The translations under genes and the position numbers were made by a program. Shown one piece after another: positions 17,118 through 24,807 of a DNA stretch of 64,000 bases. The notes under the pieces are model-generated. The model saw only the letters and a program-made list of their open reading frames with translations. It ran no database searches and was not told where the DNA came from. The stretch's first letter is position 1. The number at the start of each line of letters is the position of its first letter. Source of the DNA: UMGS1975 sp959600905 (GTDB lineage: Bacteria > Bacillota > Clostridia > Christensenellales > QAND01); the NCBI GenBank assembly GCA_959600905.1, contig CAUGNO010000002.1, forward strand, positions 124,001-188,000, written 5' to 3'.

Positions 17118-18302
17118 ATGGATTTTTCTACGCTTCAAACACTAGACAATACCTATGTGGCCCATACCTACGGCCGGTTTCCCGTTGCCATCAAACAGGG
17201 CAGCGGCGCCGTGTGCACGGATAGCAGCGGCAAACAATACCTCGATTTTACCGCCGGCATCGGCGTAAACTCCCTTGGCTTTTGCAGCCCTCAGTGGGTA
17301 GAGGCCGTTTCCAAGCAGGCCGCCACCCTAAACCATACTTCCAACCTGTACTATACGGAGCCCGGCATTGTTTTGGCGCAAAAGCTCTGTGAAAAATCCG
17401 GCATGAAGCGCGTCTTTTTCAGCAATTCCGGCGCCGAAGCCAATGAAGGCGCCATCAAGGCCGCCCGCAAATACAGCTTTGATGCGTATGGCGAGGGCCG
17501 GTACGAAATCATCTCGCTCCACAATTCGTTCCATGGGCGCACCATCACCACCTTGGCTGCCACCGGCCAGGCAGTGTTCCACACCAAGTTCAATCCCTTT
17601 ACCGAAGGCTTTGTCTTTGCCGAGGCCAACAACATCGAATCCGTCAAGGCCTTGGTCAGTGAAAAGACCTGCGCGGTTATGCTGGAATGCATCCAGGGCG
17701 AAGGCGGCGTTGTTCCGCTGGAAAAGGAATTTGTGCAGGCTGTGGCAGCCCTGTGCCAGGAAAAGGATCTGCTGCTCATCATCGACGAAGTGCAGACCGG
17801 CCTCGGGCGTACCGGCTCGTTCTTCAGCTATCAGCAGTTTGGCGTACAGCCGGATATTGTCTCAGCCGCCAAAGGCCTGGGCGGCGGGCTGCCCATCGGC
17901 GCTGTCCTGTTTGGTGAAAAAACCATGGATACCATGGACGCCGGAACACACGGCAGCACCTTTGGCGCCAACCCCATCGTCTGTGCCGGCGCCAATGTCG
18001 TTGTCGACAGCCTGGATGACGATTTCCTCTCCGGCGTCAAGGAAAAGAGCGCTTTTATCTTTGAAAAAGTCGCCAAATTCCCGCATGTGCAATCCGTTAC
18101 CGGGCTAGGTCTGATGATTGGCGTCAGCTTTGACGACGGCATTACCGGCAAACAGGTCGTGGATAAATGCTTGGAAAACGGCGTTTTGTTCCTGACCGCA
18201 AAAACCAAGCTGCGCATGCTTCCGCCGTTGACCATCACCAAGGACGAAATTGAACAGGGCCTGTCTGTGCTGGAAACGGTATTGACGCAATGGGAGGGCT
18301 GA
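17118..18302 (+). CDS. argD: acetylornithine aminotransferase
   Basis: PLP enzyme that aminates N-acetylglutamate semialdehyde with glutamate as donor. The 394-residue length matches class III aminotransferases. The cofactor-binding Asp lies in LLIIDEVQTG and the PLP-binding Lys252 in SAAKGLGGG. AAGGAGG precedes the start. It may also act as succinyl-diaminopimelate aminotransferase in other species, but this organism has DapL, so that role is less needed here. Confidence 0.94.
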   Translation: MDFSTLQTLDNTYVAHTYGRFPVAIKQGSGAVCTDSSGKQYLDFTAGIGVNSLGFCSPQWVEAVSKQAATLNHTSNLYYTEPGIVLAQKLCEKSGMKRVFFSNSGAEANEGAIKAARKYSFDAYGEGRYEIISLHNSFHGRTITTLAATGQAVFHTKFNPFTEGFVFAEANNIESVKALVSEKTCAVMLECIQGEGGVVPLEKEFVQAVAALCQEKDLLLIIDEVQTGLGRTGSFFSYQQFGVQPDIVSAAKGLGGGLPIGAVLFGEKTMDTMDAGTHGSTFGANPIVCAGANVVVDSLDDDFLSGVKEKSAFIFEKVAKFPHVQSVTGLGLMIGVSFDDGITGKQVVDKCLENGVLFLTAKTKLRMLPPLTITKDEIEQGLSVLETVLTQWEG

Positions 18303-18306
18303 TACC

Positions 18307-19218
18307 TTGCAACATCTACTGAAAATGCTGGATCTGTCCGGAGAAGAGATTTTGAACCTACTGAATATGGCAGACCAGCTGAAATACGAACAAAAGCACC
18401 ATATTCCCCATCCGCACCTTAAAGGACAGTCGTTGGGGATGATCTTCCAAAAATCCTCGACCCGTACCCGCGTTTCCTTTGAGGTCGGCATGTATCAGCT
18501 CGGCGGCCAGGCGCTGTTTTTAAGCAGCAACGATCTGCAAATCGGCCGCGGCGAGCCCGTGCAGGATACCGCGCGCGTTCTGTCCCGTTATCTGGATGGC
18601 ATCATGATCCGCACCTATGCCCAGCAAGAGGTGGAGGATCTGGCTCAGTACGGTTCCATCCCCATCATCAACGGGCTGACGGATTTTTGCCATCCCTGCC
18701 AGGTCCTGGCCGATCTGATGACCGTACGCGAATACAAGGGCCGCCTTCAGGGGCTTAAGCTCTGCTTTATCGGCGACGGCAATAACATGGCCAATTCGCT
18801 TACCGTCGGCGGCCTAAAAACCGGCATGTCCGTGGCCGTCGCCACCCCCGCCAACCATCAGCCGGATGAAGCTGTGCTTTCCTTTGCCAAATCCTATCCC
18901 GGCCAGTTTCTATGGACGGAAGACCCCCTGGAAGCTGCCGCTGACGCTGACGTCATCTTTACCGACGTTTGGGCCTCCATGGGCAAGGAAGGGGAAGCGG
19001 AGGAACGCCGCAAACAATTCGAGGGCAAATACCAGGTCAACCGCGCTGTTATGGCGGTGGCAAAGCCGGACGCCATGGTACAGCACTGCCTGCCCGCCCA
19101 TCGGGAAGAGGAGATCACCACAGAAATCTTTGAGCAGCACGCCCAAGAAATCTTTGATGAGGCGGAAAACCGCCTTCATGCGCAAAAGGCCGTTATGCTT
19201 ACCCTGATGCGCCGGTAA
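18307..19218 (+). CDS. argF: ornithine carbamoyltransferase
   Basis: Condenses ornithine with carbamoyl phosphate to citrulline, so it uses the product of the carA/carB pair encoded about 9 kb away. The 303-residue protein has the carbamoyl phosphate motif STRTR (residues 51-55), HPCQVLAD and the ornithine-binding HCLPAHR motif. The start is a TTG at 18307, chosen because GGAGGG lies 8 bases upstream and the sequence then matches the family N-terminus. Last gene of the operon; a perfect terminator follows. Confidence 0.95.
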   Translation: MQHLLKMLDLSGEEILNLLNMADQLKYEQKHHIPHPHLKGQSLGMIFQKSSTRTRVSFEVGMYQLGGQALFLSSNDLQIGRGEPVQDTARVLSRYLDGIMIRTYAQQEVEDLAQYGSIPIINGLTDFCHPCQVLADLMTVREYKGRLQGLKLCFIGDGNNMANSLTVGGLKTGMSVAVATPANHQPDEAVLSFAKSYPGQFLWTEDPLEAAADADVIFTDVWASMGKEGEAEERRKQFEGKYQVNRAVMAVAKPDAMVQHCLPAHREEEITTEIFEQHAQEIFDEAENRLHAQKAVMLTLMRR

Positions 19219-19232
19219 TTTCCCCCATCCTG

Positions 19233-19262
19233 CACCCCGCTTACGGTAAGCGGGGTGTTTTT
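19233..19262 (+). terminator. terminator of the arginine operon
   Basis: A perfect 11-bp stem (CACCCCGCTTA with TAAGCGGGGTG) has a 3-base loop and is followed by TTTTT. Confidence 0.93.
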
Positions 19263-19264
19263 GC

Positions 19265-19304
19265 TTGACATCTTTTTTCTTCTCACTTATGATGTATATA
19301 CATC
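19265..19304 (+). promoter_or_regulatory. consensus promoter with palindromic MarR-type operator
   Basis: -35 TTGACA (19265-19270), an ideal 17-base spacer, -10 TATGAT (19288-19293). A perfect palindrome GATGTATATACATC (19291-19304) overlaps the end of the -10 box, so bound protein would block RNA polymerase. The first gene downstream encodes a MarR regulator, which suggests autoregulation. Confidence 0.75.
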
Positions 19305-19327
19305 AAATTGCGGTTGGGAGTACAAAA

Positions 19328-19750
19328 ATGGATTCTTCTATGCAGGTTCCCTCCTGTTTTTGTATCAAAATTCGGCGAATCGCCTCTGCGCTCACTCGCC
19401 TATACGACAACGCGCTTGCGCCCTGTCAAATTACCATCAGCCAATATTCCTTGCTCTGCCATATTCGCAGTCTGCCAAAAAGCAGCATTCGTGTTTTGTC
19501 AGATGCAACCGGGTTAGATCGTTCCACACTGGCCCGCAATCTTAGGCAGCTATTGAAAAAAGGGTGGGTGGAGGATGCCCGTGCGCCCGGGGCGCGCAAC
19601 TGTCAGCTTAGGCTGACCGCCGACGGCCACGCGCTTTTGGCGCAGGCCCATCCCCTCTGGCAGCAAATTCAACAGCAAACCAGCGCTATCATCGATGAGC
19701 AGCGGTTGGATGTGCTCAATTCGCTTCTCATCGATATAAGCGCAATCTGA
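19328..19750 (+). CDS. MarR family transcriptional regulator
   Basis: A 140-residue winged-helix protein. The DNA-binding region is recognisable (ISQYSLLCHI ... IRVLSDATGLDRSTLARNLRQLLKKGWVE), followed by the wing and a C-terminal dimer helix. Two early cysteines (SCFC) are candidate redox or ligand sensors, which is inference only. The start at 19328 has GGGAG upstream and lies inside the transcript of the consensus promoter; longer frames begin upstream of or inside the promoter. It is co-transcribed with the DUF2148 gene and probably represses both. Confidence 0.87.
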   Translation: MDSSMQVPSCFCIKIRRIASALTRLYDNALAPCQITISQYSLLCHIRSLPKSSIRVLSDATGLDRSTLARNLRQLLKKGWVEDARAPGARNCQLRLTADGHALLAQAHPLWQQIQQQTSAIIDEQRLDVLNSLLIDISAI

Positions 19751-19802
19751 GCGTTTGCCTTGCATTTTTGATTTTAAAACCGCTAGAAAGGAAGCGTATT
19801 GT

Positions 19803-20336
19803 ATGAAATACAACAGTCAAACCTTGGAACAGGAAGCCGTCCTTCAGACCGCTCGCCAGATCTGTGCGGCCGTGCGCACCGCACCCAAAACCCGCGGCAT
19901 CGACCATTTGGAAACCTGCGTATTAACGGGGGAAGACCTTGAAACGCTTGCCAGCCAAATGGAAACGCTGGGCCGTGATTACGACTATGCTTTCTTCCTC
20001 CGCGATGCCAAAAACGTCCGTGCCAGCCAAGCCGTCGTGCTCGTCGGCACGGGATACTACCAGCGCGGGCTGAATGAGGGCTGTGCCCTGTGCCGCCATA
20101 CCAACTGCGCTGAGTGCGCAGCGCAAAAGGGCGTCTGCGTATATGATCCCATCGATCTCGGCATTGCCATCGGCTCAGCCGTCGGCATGGCCGCCGACTG
20201 CCGGGTGGACAGCCGCGTCATGTTTTCTGTGGGCAAGGCAGCTGCCAGCCTTGGCCTGCCCAGTGAAAAATGTCAGATGGTGGTGGGAATCCCTCTCTCC
20301 GTTTCCGGCAAATCCCCATATTTTGATCGAAAATAA
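19803..20336 (+). CDS. DUF2148 ferredoxin-domain protein
   Basis: A 177-residue protein of the 'uncharacterised protein containing a ferredoxin domain' family. A cysteine cluster (CALCRHTNCAEC, then a further Cys) near residues 97-112 looks like an iron-sulfur binding site. The rest is a conserved alpha/beta region rich in Gly and Ala. The start at 19803 has AAAGGA upstream; in-frame codons before it lack a site. It lies 52 bases after marR and ends at a terminator, so the pair is a closed unit. Function unknown; a redox role is inferred from the cysteines and the MarR partner. Confidence 0.75.
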   Translation: MKYNSQTLEQEAVLQTARQICAAVRTAPKTRGIDHLETCVLTGEDLETLASQMETLGRDYDYAFFLRDAKNVRASQAVVLVGTGYYQRGLNEGCALCRHTNCAECAAQKGVCVYDPIDLGIAIGSAVGMAADCRVDSRVMFSVGKAAASLGLPSEKCQMVVGIPLSVSGKSPYFDRK

Positions 20337-20350
20337 AAGCATTCTATAAA

Positions 20351-20374
20351 AAAAGAGCCCGAGGGCTCTTTTTT
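20351..20374. terminator. bidirectional terminator
   Basis: An 8-bp stem (AAGAGCCC with GGGCTCTT) has a 2-base loop and A/T tracts on both sides. It separates the DUF2148 gene (+) from the first aldo/keto reductase (-), whose stop codon lies in the tract. Confidence 0.85.
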
Positions 20375-21293
20375 ATTCAAAAATCCTATCATACGCTTGC
20401 AGGATCTTGGCGTTTTCTTCGTCTGTCAGTTCCCAATCAGCTGCCTGGGCATTCATACGCACCTGCTCCGGTGTACGCGCGCCTACCAACGCCACCGAAA
20501 TGCCTTTTTGCTTCAAGACCCAATTGATGGCGGCATGCACCGTCGGCTTGCCGTGGCTGGCCGCAATCTCCTCCAGCGTATCGATCATCTGCTTGGTCTT
20601 CGGCCAATTCTGCTCTTGGAAGAAGGTGTAGAACGATGCGCGCTCGTCATCCTCTTTGAATACTGGCTTTTCCTTAAATTTCCCGGTCAATGCCCCGGCG
20701 CCGATGGAGCCATAGCTGAGGATGCCGATGTTCTTTTCCACACAGTAGGGCAAAATATCCTTTTCAATATCCCTGACCAGCAACGAATACTGCGGCTGCG
20801 TACTGACGATTTGGCAATATTTGGAAGCCTCCTCCGTCTGTTCTACGCTAAAATTGGAAACCCCGATATACCGGATCTTCCCTTGCTTACGCATGTTTTC
20901 CAGTTCGCCAAAGGTTTCCTCAAACGGCACCTTATCATCCGGCCAATGCACCTGATATAGGTCAATATAATCCGTTTTCAGCCGTTTTAGAGAGGTTTCC
21001 AACTCTTGACGGATCTTTTCCGTCTCGCAGGTAAACCGTCCGCACTTTGTAGCCAAAACGATGTCCTCTCGCTTTAGGCCTTCCAGCGCTTTGCCTACAA
21101 CTTCTTCGGAATGGCCATCGCCATAGACTGGCGCGGTGTCGATCAGGTTGATGCCCGCTTCCAAACCGGCTCGGATGGTCGCAATGCTTTGATCGTCATC
21201 TACCTTGCCCCAAAAGCTGCCAGCCATGCCCCAAGTACCCAGCCCTATCACTGAGCAGTTCAGATCACTTTGTCCCAGTTTACGAAACTTCAT
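20373..21293 (-). CDS. aldo/keto reductase, diverged copy
   Basis: NAD(P)H-dependent carbonyl reductase of 306 residues in an (alpha/beta)8 barrel. The catalytic tetrad is intact: Asp and Tyr in DTAPVYG, Lys in LATKCG and His in QVHWPD. The start at 21293 follows GGGAGG; a longer N-terminus would have no site. It is clearly related to the two nearly identical reductases upstream (21366-22307 and 22392-23333) but differs at many positions, so it comes from an older duplication. It has its own promoter. Substrate unknown. Confidence 0.87.
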   Translation of the reverse strand: MKFRKLGQSDLNCSVIGLGTWGMAGSFWGKVDDDQSIATIRAGLEAGINLIDTAPVYGDGHSEEVVGKALEGLKREDIVLATKCGRFTCETEKIRQELETSLKRLKTDYIDLYQVHWPDDKVPFEETFGELENMRKQGKIRYIGVSNFSVEQTEEASKYCQIVSTQPQYSLLVRDIEKDILPYCVEKNIGILSYGSIGAGALTGKFKEKPVFKEDDERASFYTFFQEQNWPKTKQMIDTLEEIAASHGKPTVHAAINWVLKQKGISVALVGARTPEQVRMNAQAADWELTDEENAKILQAYDRIFE

Positions 21294-21318
21294 CCCTTGG
21301 TTTCCTCCCTTATCACTG

Positions 21319-21346
21319 ATTGTACTCGCCAAAAAAAGCGTGCCAA
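21319..21346 (-). promoter_or_regulatory. promoter of the diverged aldo/keto reductase
   Basis: Minus strand: -35 TTGGCA (21346-21341), 16-base spacer, -10 TACAAT (21324-21319), 26 bases before the start codon. Confidence 0.55.
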
Positions 21347-21365
21347 ACGTCCCTATCGCCTACTC

Positions 21366-22307
21366 TTAGGCAAAGATCTTGGCGTAAGCGGCTTCGATCT
21401 TGGCGTTCTCTTCGTCGGTCAGCTCCCATTCCGCAGCCTGCGCATTCATGATGACCTGCTCCGGCGTGCGTGCGCCTACCAGCGCCACCGTGATGCCTTT
21501 TTGCTTCAAGACCCAGTTGATCGCCGCATGCACCGTCGGTTTGCCATGGCTGGAGGCAATCTCTTCCAGCGTATCGATCATGGCCTTGGTCTTGGGCCAG
21601 TTCTGTTCGTTGAAGAATTCGTAGAATTCCCCGCGCTTGTCTCCATCCTCAAAGGTCGGGCGTTCCTTAAATTTCCCGGTCAATGCGCCCGCGCCGATGG
21701 AGCCGTAGCTCAGCACACCCATATCATGCTCGATGCAGTAGGGCAGTACATCCTTTTCGATCTCGCGCTTTAGCAGCGAGTACGGCGGCTGTGCGCTGAC
21801 GATGGGGCAGTATTTCGCCGCTTCGTCCATCTGCTCCGGGCTGAAGTTGGAAACGCCGATATAACGGGCTTTGCCTTCTTCGCGCAGCTTATTCAGCTCC
21901 GTAAAGGTCTCTTCAAACGGCGTGTCCAGATCCGGCCAGTGTACCTGGTACAGGTCGATGTAATCGGTGCCCAAGCGCTGCAGGGATTCCTCGATCTCCT
22001 CTCTGATCTTGGAGGCTTTGCTGTTACGCGCATTGTCATTGTAGATATCCAGGCCCACTTTGGTGGCCAAGATGATATCCTCGCGCTTACGGCCCTTGAT
22101 GGCCTTGCCTACCACCTCTTCGGAATGGCCGCTACCATAGCACGGCGCCGTATCAATGGTGGTAATGCCTGCATCCAGCGCAGCCTGGATGGTTGCAATG
22201 CTCTGCGCATCGTCTACTTTGCCCCAAAAGTCGCCGCCCATGCCCCAGGTGCCCAGGGTAATGACGGACATGTTCAGATCGCTTTTTCCCAGTTTACGAA
22301 ACTTCAT
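21366..22307 (-). CDS. aldo/keto reductase, tandem copy A
   Basis: A 313-residue aldo/keto reductase with the catalytic residues in DTAPCYGSGHSEE (Asp, Tyr), LATKVG (Lys) and QVHWPD (His). AGGAG lies 8 bases before the ATG. It differs from copy B only at residue 2 (Lys instead of Tyr) and at the last residue (Ala instead of Glu). The DNA is identical over almost the whole gene. A terminator separates it from copy B, yet I see no separate promoter, so it may depend on read-through or on a promoter I missed. Confidence 0.9.
   Translation of the reverse strand: MKFRKLGKSDLNMSVITLGTWGMGGDFWGKVDDAQSIATIQAALDAGITTIDTAPCYGSGHSEEVVGKAIKGRKREDIILATKVGLDIYNDNARNSKASKIREEIEESLQRLGTDYIDLYQVHWPDLDTPFEETFTELNKLREEGKARYIGVSNFSPEQMDEAAKYCPIVSAQPPYSLLKREIEKDVLPYCIEHDMGVLSYGSIGAGALTGKFKERPTFEDGDKRGEFYEFFNEQNWPKTKAMIDTLEEIASSHGKPTVHAAINWVLKQKGITVALVGARTPEQVIMNAQAAEWELTDEENAKIEAAYAKIFA
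21373..22247. repeat. direct repeat unit A (about 875 bases)
   Basis: This stretch matches 22399-23273 at a fixed offset of 1026 bases. I found no difference on reading. Mismatches start at 22248 and continue into the gene start. The repeat covers nearly all of reductase copy A. Confidence 0.85.
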
Positions 22308-22351
22308 CCCATTGACTCCTCTCTTAGATGGTCCATCCTAACAAATGGCAG

Positions 22352-22378
22352 AAAAGAACCCTAAAAAAGGGTTCTTTT
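22352..22378 (-). terminator. terminator between reductase copies
   Basis: A perfect 10-bp stem (AAAAGAACCC with GGGTTCTTTT) has a 7-base loop, 14 bases after the stop of copy B. Confidence 0.8.
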
Positions 22379-22391
22379 GCCATGCTTGTTC

Positions 22392-23333
22392 TTATTCGAA
22401 GATCTTGGCGTAAGCGGCTTCGATCTTGGCGTTCTCTTCGTCGGTCAGCTCCCATTCCGCAGCCTGCGCATTCATGATGACCTGCTCCGGCGTGCGTGCG
22501 CCTACCAGCGCCACCGTGATGCCTTTTTGCTTCAAGACCCAGTTGATCGCCGCATGCACCGTCGGTTTGCCATGGCTGGAGGCAATCTCTTCCAGCGTAT
22601 CGATCATGGCCTTGGTCTTGGGCCAGTTCTGTTCGTTGAAGAATTCGTAGAATTCCCCGCGCTTGTCTCCATCCTCAAAGGTCGGGCGTTCCTTAAATTT
22701 CCCGGTCAATGCGCCCGCGCCGATGGAGCCGTAGCTCAGCACACCCATATCATGCTCGATGCAGTAGGGCAGTACATCCTTTTCGATCTCGCGCTTTAGC
22801 AGCGAGTACGGCGGCTGTGCGCTGACGATGGGGCAGTATTTCGCCGCTTCGTCCATCTGCTCCGGGCTGAAGTTGGAAACGCCGATATAACGGGCTTTGC
22901 CTTCTTCGCGCAGCTTATTCAGCTCCGTAAAGGTCTCTTCAAACGGCGTGTCCAGATCCGGCCAGTGTACCTGGTACAGGTCGATGTAATCGGTGCCCAA
23001 GCGCTGCAGGGATTCCTCGATCTCCTCTCTGATCTTGGAGGCTTTGCTGTTACGCGCATTGTCATTGTAGATATCCAGGCCCACTTTGGTGGCCAAGATG
23101 ATATCCTCGCGCTTACGGCCCTTGATGGCCTTGCCTACCACCTCTTCGGAATGGCCGCTACCATAGCACGGCGCCGTATCAATGGTGGTAATGCCTGCAT
23201 CCAGCGCAGCCTGGATGGTTGCAATGCTCTGCGCATCGTCTACTTTGCCCCAAAAGTCGCCGCCCATGCCCCAAGTGCCCAGGGTAATGACGGACATGTT
23301 CAGGTCGCTTTTTCCCAATTTGCGGAAATACAT
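22392..23333 (-). CDS. aldo/keto reductase, tandem copy B
   Basis: A 313-residue aldo/keto reductase, a twin of copy A with the same active-site residues. GAGGAGG precedes the ATG. It lies 51 bases downstream of the iron alcohol dehydrogenase with only a weak 6-bp hairpin between, so it is probably read from the dehydrogenase promoter. The pairing of an aldehyde or ketone reductase with an alcohol dehydrogenase suggests fermentative or detoxifying carbonyl reduction, an inference from context. Confidence 0.9.
   Translation of the reverse strand: MYFRKLGKSDLNMSVITLGTWGMGGDFWGKVDDAQSIATIQAALDAGITTIDTAPCYGSGHSEEVVGKAIKGRKREDIILATKVGLDIYNDNARNSKASKIREEIEESLQRLGTDYIDLYQVHWPDLDTPFEETFTELNKLREEGKARYIGVSNFSPEQMDEAAKYCPIVSAQPPYSLLKREIEKDVLPYCIEHDMGVLSYGSIGAGALTGKFKERPTFEDGDKRGEFYEFFNEQNWPKTKAMIDTLEEIASSHGKPTVHAAINWVLKQKGITVALVGARTPEQVIMNAQAAEWELTDEENAKIEAAYAKIFE
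22399..23273. repeat. direct repeat unit B (about 875 bases)
   Basis: Second copy of the repeat at 21373-22247. The sharp drop in identity at both ends limits the duplicated or converted segment to the coding region. Confidence 0.85.
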
Positions 23334-23384
23334 AGTTTTTCCTCCTCTATCTGTTATGCCTTACAGCATAAAATATACGAAAAA

Positions 23385-24566
23385 TCATTCAACGACGGAA
23401 TCGAAAATCCTCTTTACATCGTCATAGTACAGCGGGATATGGTGGCCCACCGAGCCATCCTTTTTGCAGGTATGGTCAAGCAGCTTTTGCATATCTTCTT
23501 TTTTCACGCCCAGTTCCTTGAAGGTCAGCGGCATCCCGATTTCCTTGAGCCAGGCACGGAAGCGTTTTACGCCCTCCAGCGCCACGCCTTTGGGGTCTTG
23601 CATGTCGTATTCCACATCGAATACGTTGGTTGCAAACTTCACGAACTGGTGGATATCCTCCTGGGTATCGATCATAAATTCCATCCAGGCCGGCATGATC
23701 ACTGCCAGGCCCGCGCCGTGCGCCGTATCAAACAAGCCGCTCACCTGCGTTTCCAGCCCGTGGCAGCTGCCATCCATGCCCAAACGGCCGAGGCCGGTGG
23801 TGTCGTTGTGGCTGAAAGAGCCGGCCAGCATCAGTTCCGCATGCGCATCATAGTTTTTCGGGTCCTTGATGGCAATGGGCGCATACTTGACCACAGAGCG
23901 CAGCAGCCCTTCGCAGAACTTATCGCCGAGATAGCAGTCGCCCTCTGCAAAATACCGCTCTACGGTATGCGCGAAAATGTCCGACGCGCCGGCCGCCGTC
24001 TGGTAAGCAGGCAGTGTCATCGTCCATTCCGGGTTCATCAGCGCAAAGACAGGGCGGCAGGGTTCCAGCATAAAGCCAAACTTATGCTGCGTATCCAGGT
24101 CGTCCTTGATCACGCTGGAACGGCTGGTCTCGCTGCCCGTGGCGGAAATGGTGTGGATCGTGCCCACAGGCGCCATCTGGGTCGGCACCAGCTTTTTCTG
24201 GAAGATCTTCCAGAAATCATCCCCGTATACCATGCCCAGCGCAATGGCCTTGGCCGTATCGATGACGCTGCCGCCGCCCACAGCCAGGAAGAAGTCCGCA
24301 CCCTCTGCCTTTGCCTGTTCCAGGCCCTTTTTCACCAGAGACAAGCGAGGATTGGGCTGTACGCCGCCAAGCTCAATAAAGGGAATGCCCGCATCGTTGA
24401 GCTCTGCCACCACGATATCATACAGGCCGGAGCGCTTTACGCTGCCGCCGCCGTACACCAGCATAACCTTGGTGCCACCATACTCTTTTACCTTTTTGGC
24501 AACCTGCTTTTCAGCCCCTTTGCCAAAGACAATGTCGGTATACATGTGGTACTGGAAATTTTCCAT
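23385..24566 (-). CDS. iron-containing alcohol dehydrogenase (butanol dehydrogenase-like)
   Basis: Oxidoreductase of 393 residues that interconverts aldehydes and alcohols with NAD(P)H. The nucleotide-binding GGGS motifs are present (VYGGGSVKRSG and VGGGSVIDTAKA). The metal ligands are in the usual places: Asp and His in ASDIFAHTVE, His in DGSCHGLE and His in DTAHGAG. The N-terminus and overall sequence resemble the BDH/YqhD group. The ATG at 24566 has AGGAGAGG upstream. Driven by a consensus promoter, it heads a unit with reductase copy B. Confidence 0.9.
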   Translation of the reverse strand: MENFQYHMYTDIVFGKGAEKQVAKKVKEYGGTKVMLVYGGGSVKRSGLYDIVVAELNDAGIPFIELGGVQPNPRLSLVKKGLEQAKAEGADFFLAVGGGSVIDTAKAIALGMVYGDDFWKIFQKKLVPTQMAPVGTIHTISATGSETSRSSVIKDDLDTQHKFGFMLEPCRPVFALMNPEWTMTLPAYQTAAGASDIFAHTVERYFAEGDCYLGDKFCEGLLRSVVKYAPIAIKDPKNYDAHAELMLAGSFSHNDTTGLGRLGMDGSCHGLETQVSGLFDTAHGAGLAVIMPAWMEFMIDTQEDIHQFVKFATNVFDVEYDMQDPKGVALEGVKRFRAWLKEIGMPLTFKELGVKKEDMQKLLDHTCKKDGSVGHHIPLYYDDVKRIFDSVVE

Positions 24567-24697
24567 CAAAAGACACCTCTCCTAAAGATATATTGTTAAA
24601 ACACATCGTTTTAATCTCTTTGCCATCCAAAAATGCTGCTCACAATCAAAAACAAACCAAATCAAACAAATAGTATCAAACACAAATACATAGTTTC

Positions 24698-24726
24698 ATT
24701 GTAGGGAAGGGGGGTATATTTGTCAA
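24698..24726 (-). promoter_or_regulatory. consensus promoter of the alcohol dehydrogenase
   Basis: Minus strand: -35 TTGACA (24726-24721), 17-base spacer, -10 TACAAT (24703-24698). The leader of about 125 bases is A/T-rich and holds no structure that I recognise. Confidence 0.8.
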
Positions 24727-24773
24727 GAAATACCCTGCCATCCAGCGCCCCTTTTTCGGCCTGTGTGCGCACT

Positions 24774-24807
24774 AAAAAAAGCGCCCCGATCGGGGCGCTT
24801 TTTTTAT
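24774..24807 (-). terminator. terminator of the nitrogen/dap operon
   Basis: An 8-bp GC stem (GCGCCCCG with CGGGGCGC) has a 2-base loop and is extended by seven A-T pairs. It begins at the dapL stop codon. Confidence 0.93.

Noticed and set aside
22965..24599. 544-codon plus-strand frame across the reductase and alcohol dehydrogenase genes
   Set aside because: Runs antisense across two well-supported genes and their gap; part of it is duplicated with the reductase repeat.
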